Positions 48,554 to 56,344 of a stretch of 64,000 nt of DNA are shown one piece after another. Position 1 is the first letter of the stretch; the number at the start of each line of letters is the position of its first letter. Under the pieces are notes generated by a model. It had not been told where the DNA came from. It was given only the letters and a program-made list of their open reading frames with translations, and did no database searches. Origin of the DNA: UBA8514 sp050251415 (GTDB lineage: Bacteria > Bacillota > Clostridia > Lachnospirales > Anaerotignaceae); assembly GCA_050251415.1 (NCBI GenBank), contig JBFWMT010000001.1:1-64000 (forward strand). Reading direction: 5' to 3'. Position numbers and translations under genes: made by a program.

Positions 48554-49094
48554 GCCCATCAACGTCCCATTGAACTGTATAGTATCCTACATCCTGGGCA
48601 GCTTCAATAACTTTGTTTTCATATTCGCCAAAGGGCGGTCTAAACAACTCCATTTCATACCCTGTAAGGGCAAATACCTTTTCATGCGTATCTTTAATTT
48701 CCTTTTCTATCTGCTCCTTGCTAAGCTGGCTCATATGAGGGTGTGTAGAAGAGTGGTTGCCCAAATCATGCCCAGCCATGGCTATTTTCATAACCTCTTC
48801 GGGGTAATCATCCACCCAATAACCACACATAAAAAATGTGGTTTTAACTTCATTTTCTTTAAGAATACGCAATAATTCGTCAGTGTCATCCGCACCCCAT
48901 GCCGCATCAAAGCTTATTGCCACCTGCTTATTTTCTGTTTCAACGCAGTAGATTGGCAGCTTCCGCTCCGTTGCCGCAAATACCGAAAACACAGTCTTTG
49001 CCGTAGGTTTTACGCATGACATAAGTGCAAAAATGCCAACCACTGCCGCTACAGCAATGCATACCTTTCTTTTGTCTTTAAATATATTTTTCAA
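48540..49094 (-). pseudogene. Polysaccharide deacetylase, N-terminal part (split by the island)
   Basis: 184 residues from a probable TTG at 49094 (GAGGTG 6 bases upstream; GTG 49103 lies in that site). A membrane anchor (KVCIAVAAVVGIFALMSCVK) precedes a NodB domain: VAISFDAAWGADDTDELL (motif 1, PdaB-like), GHDLGNHSSTHPHMSQLS (motif 2, H-x-x-x-H) and ELFRPPFGEYENKVIEAA (motif 3). It breaks in motif 4 at VQWDVDGLD and two island-derived codons plus TAA follow. Joined to 31558-31802 at TGGAT it would give a 261-aa enzyme. Resembles sporulation-linked clostridial deacetylases of peptidoglycan. Confidence 0.87.
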
Positions 49095-49230
49095 ATTAAT
49101 CACCTCAGCTTATGTATATTCACCCAAGGGTTTTCCTATTTCCCAAAAATCCCTTTATTATTATAAAGTTTGACTTACCAATTTTTTCCCCTTATAATAT
49201 TATTAAAAATAGACAAAAGAGAACTTTCAT

Positions 49231-49735
49231 ATGAAAAATTTAAAATTTTTACGTAAAATATCGTCTATTGCAATGGTTTTCGTCATTATTTCAGCAACAA
49301 TAGAACCTGCATTTGGCAACACAATATATAAAAGTGAGACTATACATAACATATCCGTAATTAAAACAATATTAGCTAATCGTGCTGAAAAACAAAAAGA
49401 AATTAACCTTAATGCTCTTTATTTAAAGGCTGTAGAAGACTCAAAAACCATTGAGCCAGAAGAGATTTTGCCTGTTGTTCCCATTTGCCGATGTTCTTCG
49501 ACCTGCATATACATACGATATATCGGACGCCAGTATTACAGATGTTTTTTTGACACAGGCTAATGATGAATACCTCAGCTGGTTTAACAGTAATACACAT
49601 GGTCCTATGAAGATTCTGCTTTTCCATGGACAAGACTGGGCAGATAACGGTACAGAATACGGTATTTCGGAATCTATTATAAAAAAAGGCTCGGATGCAG
49701 AGGTGGCATACACCCTTACATCCGAGGAATTTTAA
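49231..49735 (+). pseudogene. Frameshifted secreted-protein gene
   Basis: The first frame (from ATG 49231) begins with a signal peptide, MKNLKFLRKISSIAMVFVII, and runs to about EPEEILPVVP. There a plus-one frame takes over (…FPFADVLRPAYTYDISDASI, then DEYLSWFNSNTHGPMKILLF) and continues to TAA-adjacent 49735. The two read as one protein of about 167 aa if one base is skipped near 49,470-49,480. No slippery heptamer was seen, so a plain frameshift mutation (or a sequencing error) is most likely. Family unknown. Ends at the terminator 49758-49791. Confidence 0.6.
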
Positions 49736-49757
49736 AATCCATAACAAAATAATATCT

Positions 49758-49791
49758 ATAGGGGCTATTAAATATCGTCCCTATTTTTTTG
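49758..49791 (+). terminator. Terminator after the frameshifted gene
   Basis: ATAGGGG and CCCTAT pair with a 14-base loop, followed by TTTTTTTG on the plus strand. Lies in the end of the convergent HAD gene. Confidence 0.55.
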
Positions 49792-50541
49792 TTGTTTAAT
49801 AATATAGTCTACAATCTCGTCAGAAAACATCTTATCACTTTCCACCACTAATCCATTTTTATCACAAGCCAAAAACTGTTTAAGCTTATGTGGAAAAATG
49901 GCAATATCCGCCTCTTTAAGCATAGGTAAATCAAAATCACTATCTCCTGCGGCAAAAATAATTTCTGGATTTTTAAGCTTTCTTATTCGTTGTAATGCTG
50001 TTCCCTTATTAAGTTTTTCTGGAAATATGTATACCTTACTTCCGTTGTTAAAAACACTTACTACTGACAAATCCAAGCTAGTCTCTAGCATATTTCTTGT
50101 TGAAGGAACATCGTTGCTTTTCGTAAAAACGAACAGCCCATCAACCTTTCTCACCTCAAAATATGTATTTGCGTCATTTTCAAGTAGTTGCATTCCAAGG
50201 GCTAGTTGTTCTTGGGCATTTTCAATTATTACTAATGACTCATTATACCAATCTTCATCAATTTTGTTGTTACGAAGCAATATCCCTCCGTTTGCCACTA
50301 ATGCACATTCAACCCTCCATTTTTCACTAAAGCATATTCGTCTGTATTGTTCCAGCGACCTTGTTGTAAGGGGAATAAACTCCATTTCATCTTTTATTTT
50401 CTCTAAAAGCATATGTGCTTTTGATGTCATAAAGGATAATTCCTTACCATCTTTTGTTTCCACCAAAACAATATCTTTTCCAATATTATGCTTATAGGAA
50501 TAAATAAGTGTATTATCTAAGTCTGATAAAAATATTTTCAT
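49768..50541 (-). CDS. HAD-superfamily phosphatase
   Basis: 257 aa. KIFLSDLDNTLIYSYKHNIG gives the D-x-D nucleophile motif I; a Cof-type cap follows, and FAAGDSDFDLPMLKEADIAI is motif IV (G-D-S-x-x-D). HAD proteins of this kind accompany ter operons that also carry TRSP phosphoribosyltransferases and StiP. It is separated from the P-ATPase by a terminator, so it has its own transcription. Substrate unknown. Confidence 0.78.
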   Translation of the reverse strand: MKIFLSDLDNTLIYSYKHNIGKDIVLVETKDGKELSFMTSKAHMLLEKIKDEMEFIPLTTRSLEQYRRICFSEKWRVECALVANGGILLRNNKIDEDWYNESLVIIENAQEQLALGMQLLENDANTYFEVRKVDGLFVFTKSNDVPSTRNMLETSLDLSVVSVFNNGSKVYIFPEKLNKGTALQRIRKLKNPEIIFAAGDSDFDLPMLKEADIAIFPHKLKQFLACDKNGLVVESDKMFSDEIVDYIIKQQKNRDDI

Positions 50542-50558
50542 ACTATCTCCTTATAAAA

Positions 50559-50594
50559 AACAAGTTCCTAACCAATTATATGGCAGGAACTTGT
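50559..50594 (-). terminator. Terminator after the P-type ATPase gene
   Basis: ACAAGTTCCT and AGGAACTTGT form a perfect stem with a 15-base loop; read leftward it is followed by TTTTTTAT. It ends the leftward Ter operon. Confidence 0.75.
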
Positions 50595-50604
50595 GTGTTT
50601 AATT

Positions 50605-53262
50605 TTATTTTTTGCCTACAATTGCCTTACGGATAATATCTACAGGAATAATTGTAAATGCAAGTAAAACAACTACAATCCATTCGTTTGCAACCAAACC
50701 GTAGCATCTAAGTATATCGCCGCCAAAATCTGTCATAATTACCTGTACAACAATAATAAGCAATATAACCTTCCAGAAGCCATGGTTTTTGCTGATATTG
50801 TCAAACAAATTAATTTTGTCAGTTCTTGCATTAAAGGCGTTAAATGCCGCAATAAAAATATAGAAAGTAAAGTACCCAGTAAGCAAATACTTTGAAGTCT
50901 CGTCTCCTCTAAACCAGCTATTGCTAATGGGTGAAAGCAATAAGAAAAGGCTTAACGCAAATATCCATAAACTTCCTGTTAAAATGGAACTCATCATTTC
51001 CTTACTGATAATGCTTTCATCACGCTTTTTAGGCTTTTCACGCATAAAACGCTTTAAAGCCGGTTCGCCGCCAAATGCCAGTGCTGCCAGAGTGTCCATA
51101 ACAAGGTTTACCCATAAAATCTGAATAATTGAAAGAGGACTCTCCATACCCAAAAGCGGTGCGGCAAAAGAAATAAGCACTGCACTTACATTGATTGTAA
51201 GCTGGAAAATAATAAATTTTCTTATGCTGTTAAAAATAGTTCTGCCATAAAGTATCGCTTTATCAATGGAGCTAAAGTTATCATCCATAATAACAATATC
51301 ACTGGCTTCCTTAGCAACCTCTGTTCCACCACCCATTGCAAAGCCCACGTCAGCTTTCTTTAATGCAGGAGAATCGTTAACACCATCGCCTGTCATCCCT
51401 ACTACCAAACCTTGTTCCTGTGCAAGCCTAACAAGTCTGCTTTTGTCACTTGGCAGCGCTCTGGAAACCACTCTTATGCTTTCAATTTTGCTCTTAATTT
51501 CGTCATCACTCATGGCGCCAAGTTCATCAGATGTAAGCACAATGTCGTTTTCGCCTTGAATAATTCCGGCTTCCTTGGCAATGGCAACCGCTGTATCCTT
51601 TCGGTCTCCTGTTATCATAACAACCTGAATGCCTGCATCCTGCACTTCTTTGATTGCAATAGCAGATTCAGGTCTTACCTCGTCACGTATACCTATTACG
51701 CCAACCAAAGTCCATTCCCCTTCTGGCAGTGCGTCATCTTTAATATGCTCTTTTGAAACAGCCAACGCAAGAACACGTATTGCTCTTGCGGCAAGCTCGT
51801 TAATTCTCTCTTCAATGGCAACTTTATTTGTAAGGGCAACGGCATTACCGTTTTCATCATAATATTTTGTACATTTTTCAATGATTTTTTCAGGTGCACC
51901 CTTAATTAATGTTAATTTTTGTTCTCCCTCAAGCTCTACCGAGGTAGCAGAATATTTATTTGAGCTGTTAAATGGTATAGATGAAATTTGGGCAACATTT
52001 GTTGTTGAAGCATGGCGTGATTTTGCAGCATAAGATAAGACTGCTCTTTCTGTTGCGTTTCCGCCAATTATCTTCATTTCATTGCCCTGGCCTGAAACCA
52101 CAGCATCACTGTTGTTTTGAATGCTCATGGAAAGTACTTTGCCAAGTTCACCTACAACCTTATCGTAACTGTCATACATATCCGCTTTTCCATCCACAAA
52201 GATAACTGCTTCAAGCTGACCTTTTGTAATTGTTCCAGTTTTATCACTAAAAAGAATATTTAAACTGCCTGCGGTTTCTATACCAGATATTTTTCTTACA
52301 AGCACGTTATCTTTAAGCATTTTGCCCATGTTAAGTGCGGATACAAGGGCTATCATAAGGGGTAAACCCTCTGGCACAGCCATTACAATAATAATAACCG
52401 CCAGCATAACCGCCTCTACAAGGTCGTTAACTATAGTCATCCAGTTAGAGCAATACGCCGCTATCTGCACCATATCAAAGCCATTGTGTATTACAATGCG
52501 CTGAAACAAAAATGCAATGGCAATTGCAACGCCACCAATATAGCCAAACTTGCTTATTCCGCCCGCAAGACTACTAAGCTTTACCTTTAACGGTGAATCT
52601 CTTTCATCCTCGCATTGTAACTCGCTGGCTATCTGCCCGTAAACTGATTTATCACCTACGGTAGAAACCTGCATAATTGCGTTCCCACCACATACAACCG
52701 AACCCCTAAACACCTTGTAGTTATTCAAAAAATCCATGGAAGAGTTCTGGTCAATATAATCATCCGGCATAACACTTTTGCTTGCCTCTTTGCTTTCGCC
52801 GTTAAGCACAGACTGGTCAACCTTAATGTTGCCGTCAACAATAATACCGTCTGCCGGAATTTTATCTCCCAACTGCAAAAGAATGCAGTCATCAACTACA
52901 ATATCATTTATTGGAATTTCAGCAATGTCTCCGTTCCTATACACCTTGCAGTATATTCTTGATGCTTCCTCTTGAAGCTTTTGGAAAGCATTTTCATTTC
53001 GATATTCAGAAAAAGTTGAAACAAATGTTGCTAAAATTACCGCAACGGCAATTCCTAGAGACTCATACCATTCCGTTTGGCCAAGGAATGCAAATATTAT
53101 ATTAATTATAAGTGCCACACACAAAATTTTTATCATCGGGTCGCCAAAGTTACCCAATAGTTTGCTCCAAAAACTCTCTGTTTCATGCTCCGTAAGGCAA
53201 TTATCCCCGTATTTTTCTTTTGATGCCTGTACCTGTGCATCTGTCAATCCAAAATTTTTCAT
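50605..53262 (-). CDS. Calcium-translocating P-type ATPase (PMCA/SERCA type)
   Basis: 885 aa, near the normal 880-900. Actuator TGE-like loop SVLNGESKEASKSV; membrane Ca-site VMAVPEGLPLMIALVSALNM; phosphorylation site NILFSDKTGTITKGQLEAVI (Asp); nucleotide site LIKGAPEKIIEKC; hinge GVIGIRDEVRPESAIAIKEV, VMITGDRKDTAVAIAKEAGI and VVGMTGDGVNDSPALKKADV. C-terminal membrane helices carry QILWVNLVMDTLAALAFGGE. Exports Ca2+. Its place at the end of a TerD operon fits the Ca2+-binding nature of TerD proteins. Confidence 0.92.
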   Translation of the reverse strand: MKNFGLTDAQVQASKEKYGDNCLTEHETESFWSKLLGNFGDPMIKILCVALIINIIFAFLGQTEWYESLGIAVAVILATFVSTFSEYRNENAFQKLQEEASRIYCKVYRNGDIAEIPINDIVVDDCILLQLGDKIPADGIIVDGNIKVDQSVLNGESKEASKSVMPDDYIDQNSSMDFLNNYKVFRGSVVCGGNAIMQVSTVGDKSVYGQIASELQCEDERDSPLKVKLSSLAGGISKFGYIGGVAIAIAFLFQRIVIHNGFDMVQIAAYCSNWMTIVNDLVEAVMLAVIIIVMAVPEGLPLMIALVSALNMGKMLKDNVLVRKISGIETAGSLNILFSDKTGTITKGQLEAVIFVDGKADMYDSYDKVVGELGKVLSMSIQNNSDAVVSGQGNEMKIIGGNATERAVLSYAAKSRHASTTNVAQISSIPFNSSNKYSATSVELEGEQKLTLIKGAPEKIIEKCTKYYDENGNAVALTNKVAIEERINELAARAIRVLALAVSKEHIKDDALPEGEWTLVGVIGIRDEVRPESAIAIKEVQDAGIQVVMITGDRKDTAVAIAKEAGIIQGENDIVLTSDELGAMSDDEIKSKIESIRVVSRALPSDKSRLVRLAQEQGLVVGMTGDGVNDSPALKKADVGFAMGGGTEVAKEASDIVIMDDNFSSIDKAILYGRTIFNSIRKFIIFQLTINVSAVLISFAAPLLGMESPLSIIQILWVNLVMDTLAALAFGGEPALKRFMREKPKKRDESIISKEMMSSILTGSLWIFALSLFLLLSPISNSWFRGDETSKYLLTGYFTFYIFIAAFNAFNARTDKINLFDNISKNHGFWKVILLIIVVQVIMTDFGGDILRCYGLVANEWIVVVLLAFTIIPVDIIRKAIVGKK

Positions 53263-53277
53263 ACATACTCCTCTTAA

Positions 53278-53337
53278 TTAAAACAGCAATACCGTTATGG
53301 GCAAGGTTTAAAACCAAGCCCATTCGGTTGCCGTTTA
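53278..53337 (-). terminator. Hairpin between TerD and P-ATPase genes
   Basis: GCAATACCGTTATGGGC and GCCCATTCGGTTGCC can pair with a few mismatches around a 16-base loop; read leftward TTTTAATT follows. Probably an attenuating terminator between terD and the Ca-ATPase. Confidence 0.45.
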
Positions 53338-53343
53338 TACTGT

Positions 53344-53946
53344 TTATTGGTATCTTGCTGCAAGCTGACCAATTCCTATATCAGTTGTACCTTGACCAAT
53401 AGCGTTAAATTTCCACTCGCCATTATGTTTATATATTTCGCCAAAAATCATAGCTGTCATGCCACTGTAGTTTTCTGTTAAATTGTACTTTAATAACTCA
53501 GTGTTATTTCTTGCATCAACTAAACGGCAAAATGCATTGCCAATCATACCAAAATGCTGTTTTCTCTTATCTGCCTGATAAATATTAACAACAATTATAA
53601 CCTTGTCATACTGTGATGGAATATTAGCCAAGTCAACTACAATCTGCTCATCATCACCGTCACCAGCGCCTGTTAAATTGTCGCCCATATGTATAACGGT
53701 GTCACTTTTGTGTCTTAAATTTCCAAAATAAACGATATCCTCTTTCCCTGTAAACTTTCCGTCCTTTAACAGTATTGCAGACGCATCACAGTCAACATCT
53801 GCCTGCTTAGAACCAAAAAGGCCTGAAAGCATACCACCACCTGATTGCTTAACCTCATCCCAGCCAAGACCAACTATAACACGGCTTAAACCTGCATTTT
53901 CTTTTGTTAAACTAACCTTCTGTCCTTTTTGTAAGCTAATAGACAT
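53344..53946 (-). CDS. terD: TerD-family protein (third copy)
   Basis: 200 aa. SISLQKGQKVSLTKENAGLS and VIVGLGWDEVKQSGGGMLSG, then VDCDASAILLKDGKFTGKED and the Ca2+-site line GDNLTGAGDGDDEQIVVDLA. Compared with its two neighbours it has a Gly/Ser/Phe insertion (GGGMLSGLFGSKQAD) in the first loop and CDAS in place of LDAA, so it is the diverged member (TerX/YceC-like). TerD domains bind Ca2+ and are thought to form membrane-associated stress complexes. Confidence 0.9.
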   Translation of the reverse strand: MSISLQKGQKVSLTKENAGLSRVIVGLGWDEVKQSGGGMLSGLFGSKQADVDCDASAILLKDGKFTGKEDIVYFGNLRHKSDTVIHMGDNLTGAGDGDDEQIVVDLANIPSQYDKVIIVVNIYQADKRKQHFGMIGNAFCRLVDARNNTELLKYNLTENYSGMTAMIFGEIYKHNGEWKFNAIGQGTTDIGIGQLAARYQ

Positions 53947-53963
53947 TACGCCTCGTCCTCTCT

Positions 53964-54545
53964 TTAGTCGGTTTCAACACCATAATTTGCACAAAGTGCG
54001 GCTAACCCGCCTTGGTACCCACTGCCAATGGCGTTAAATTTCCACTCTCCGTTGCTTTTGTAAAGCTCGCCAAATACAGCCGCAGTTTCAATAGAAAAAT
54101 CCTCGCCAAGGTCGTACCTTACAAGTTCTTCTCCCTTTGCTTCGTCAACAATACGAACAAATGCATTGGAAATCTGTCCAAAATTTTGTCTGCGTGTTTC
54201 AGCATCGTAAATAGTGACTGCAAAAACTATTTTTTCAATGTTATCTGGCACCTTTGATAAATCAATTTTAATCTGCTCGTCATCGCCATCGCCTGCACCT
54301 GTAAGGTTATCCCCTAAATGCTGTACCGAACCACTTGGATGCACTAAATTACCGAAAAACACAAAATCTTCAGGCTTGCTTACCTTGCCATTTTCTGTAA
54401 TTAAGAAAGCTGCAGAGTCCAAGTCGAAACTTCCGCCTGTATCAAAACGATTAATGTCCCAGCCTATACCAACAACCAATTTTTGTAATCCTGGATTTCC
54501 TTTAGTTAAACTAACTTTTTGACCCTTTTGTAAACTAATCGGCAT
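53964..54545 (-). CDS. terD: TerD-family protein (second copy)
   Basis: 193 aa. PISLQKGQKVSLTKGNPGLQ, VVGIGWDINRFDTGGSFDLD, SAAFLITENGKVSKPEDFVF and NLTGAGDGDDEQIKIDLSKV are the standard blocks with intact acidic Ca2+ ligands. Ends in FNAIGSGYQGGLAALCANYG as in canonical TerD. 18 bp from the third copy and 27 bp from the first, clearly one operon formed by tandem duplication. Confidence 0.93.
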   Translation of the reverse strand: MPISLQKGQKVSLTKGNPGLQKLVVGIGWDINRFDTGGSFDLDSAAFLITENGKVSKPEDFVFFGNLVHPSGSVQHLGDNLTGAGDGDDEQIKIDLSKVPDNIEKIVFAVTIYDAETRRQNFGQISNAFVRIVDEAKGEELVRYDLGEDFSIETAAVFGELYKSNGEWKFNAIGSGYQGGLAALCANYGVETD

Positions 54546-54571
54546 TTTTTATCCCACCTATCTCAAATTTT

Positions 54572-55153
54572 TTAACCTACATTTACGCCATAATTTCTGC
54601 ATAATGCCGCAAGTCCGCCTTGGAAACCACTGCCAATAGCATTAAATTTCCACTCTGTGCCATGCTTATATAATTCACCAACAACTACCGCTGTTTCAAT
54701 TGAGAAATCTTCCCCCAAATCGTACCTTATAAGCTCTGTGTTTGTTGATTCATCCATAATACGAATATATGCGTTAGAAACCTGACCAAAATTCTGTCTT
54801 CGAACTTCTGCATCATAAATAGTTACAGTGAATGCAATTTTAGTTATGTTTGCAGGAACTTTTGCAAGCTCAACCATTATCTGTTCATCATCCCCGTCGC
54901 CCTCGCCTGTAAGGTTGTCCCCCATTTGAACTACTGCTTCGCTGTTATGTTTCAAATTGCCATAGAAAACAAAGTCTGTATCAATTCCAACCTTTCCACT
55001 ATCGGTAATCAAAAAAGCTGCTGCATCAAGGTCAAAATCTGCTCCGCCGTCATATTTGTTTGTATCCCAGCCAAGGCCAACCATCAATTTCTTTAATCCT
55101 GGGTTTCCTTTAGTTAAATCCACTTTCTGTCCTTTTTGTAAGTTAATAGGCAT
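54572..55153 (-). CDS. terD: TerD-family protein (first copy)
   Basis: 193 aa from ATG 55153, preceded by GGAGGGAAATAAT. PINLQKGQKVDLTKGNPGLK, MVGLGWDTNKYDGGADFDLD, AAAFLITDSGKVGIDTDFVF and NLTGEGDGDDEQIMVELAKV. Closest to canonical TerD/YceD. Ca2+-binding residues complete. Works with the TelA and YceG products encoded just upstream. Confidence 0.93.
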   Translation of the reverse strand: MPINLQKGQKVDLTKGNPGLKKLMVGLGWDTNKYDGGADFDLDAAAFLITDSGKVGIDTDFVFYGNLKHNSEAVVQMGDNLTGEGDGDDEQIMVELAKVPANITKIAFTVTIYDAEVRRQNFGQVSNAYIRIMDESTNTELIRYDLGEDFSIETAVVVGELYKHGTEWKFNAIGSGFQGGLAALCRNYGVNVG

Positions 55154-55196
55154 ATTATTTCCCTCCATTTTGGTTTTTATAATAATTATTTACATT

Positions 55197-56342
55197 TTAT
55201 CTTTTAGCTATACCATTTTCATTGTACAGCTTATCAAACTCTTGTTTAATTGCATTAAGTCTTAATTTATCATCTTCTCTTTGCTTCTTTGCATTTTCCT
55301 GTATCTGCTTAGTCTCTTCAATGCCGGTAACAATAGTTCTCCAAGTTGTTTCAAGGGTTTCTATCTTCACGGAACTTCCTGAAGCAAGCTGTGCCGTCAT
55401 TTTAGACTGCAAAGCAGTGTTTTGAGCATTTTTAATCAACATTTCGTTAGTTTTTGCATCAAGAGCCGCCATAGCTTCCGCCTGAACACGCTGCCTTTTA
55501 AGTAAAATTGCCTGTGATAACGCCTGTTTAAATATAGGTAATGTAATAATAAATGCGGAATTTATTTTACGCACAAGGTTAAGGTTACTAAACTGCATTG
55601 TTTTAATCATTGGGATTGACTGCAACGCAACATTTTCTGCAACACGTAAATCCTGCACTCTAAGCTCCAACATTGTTTTTGCTTGCTCCAAACCACTTAC
55701 TTCAAACTGAATTGAATTATCCCCTGTGGTTTCAAGTTCTGTTCTTCGCTGTTCAATGTAGTTATCCAGCTCTCCAATGCCTTGTTCCCCTGCCAAAATA
55801 TAGCTAACCAAAAGGTGGTAATATCTTACGTTTGTTTGAAACATTTCCTCAAGCTTACGGTTAGACTGTTTTATTTCATCCTCATACTGCTTAAGCTTAA
55901 CATATATTTTGTCTACTTCTTCGCCCATGGTATGATATTTAGCTAATATTTGATCTAGCTGTTTTTTCATATTACTAAAAAGTTTTTTAAATAAGCCAGG
56001 GTTTTCTTTTATTTCTTCTATATCAAACTTGTCCATAATTTTTCCAAGCATTACAAGCATTTCGCCAGAATCATTAATCTGGCTCATGTTCATACTGTTA
56101 AGAATAACGTCTGAGCATTTTGATATTTCCTCTGCCGCTTCCCCTCCAAAGGATACTATTGTCTCAGGGTCGCTTACGCAAATTGTACTTACCAAGGCAT
56201 CAACCTCTGCAGAGTTTACAAGCTGCGCAACCATTTGTTCTCTATCTGTCTTAATATTGTAGTTATCTACTACCTCAACTTGATTTGAATCTGCCGTCGC
56301 TTCCTGTGTTGCAGATGCATTTTTGCTAAAATCTAATCCCAC
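55197..56342 (-). CDS. telA: TelA-family (toxic anion resistance) protein
   Basis: 381 aa, GTG start after AGGAGGGG. Long helical protein with CSDVILNSMNMSQINDSGEM at the start of the domain, then MLELRVQDLRVAENVALQSI, PMIKTMQFSNLNLVRKINSA and FIITLPIFKQALSQAILLKR, the conserved TelA block. The DNA-distal part is coiled (LETTWRTIVTGIEETKQIQE). TelA/YceH belongs with TerD and YceG in B. subtilis-like stress operons for envelope stress and resistance. Mechanism unknown. Confidence 0.92.
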   Translation of the reverse strand: MGLDFSKNASATQEATADSNQVEVVDNYNIKTDREQMVAQLVNSAEVDALVSTICVSDPETIVSFGGEAAEEISKCSDVILNSMNMSQINDSGEMLVMLGKIMDKFDIEEIKENPGLFKKLFSNMKKQLDQILAKYHTMGEEVDKIYVKLKQYEDEIKQSNRKLEEMFQTNVRYYHLLVSYILAGEQGIGELDNYIEQRRTELETTGDNSIQFEVSGLEQAKTMLELRVQDLRVAENVALQSIPMIKTMQFSNLNLVRKINSAFIITLPIFKQALSQAILLKRQRVQAEAMAALDAKTNEMLIKNAQNTALQSKMTAQLASGSSVKIETLETTWRTIVTGIEETKQIQENAKKQREDDKLRLNAIKQEFDKLYNENGIAKR

Positions 56343-56344
56343 TT

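Noticed and set aside
31558..49094. Split deacetylase explained by an inversion or a translocation
   Set aside because: Both halves keep the same strand and order, meet at an identical in-phase core, and one border adjoins a serine recombinase; insertion is the simpler account.
49409..49747. 112-aa minus-strand ORF over the frameshifted gene
   Set aside because: No ribosome binding site; its Cys-rich product is a shadow of the plus-strand coding frames, which carry a signal peptide and a terminator.
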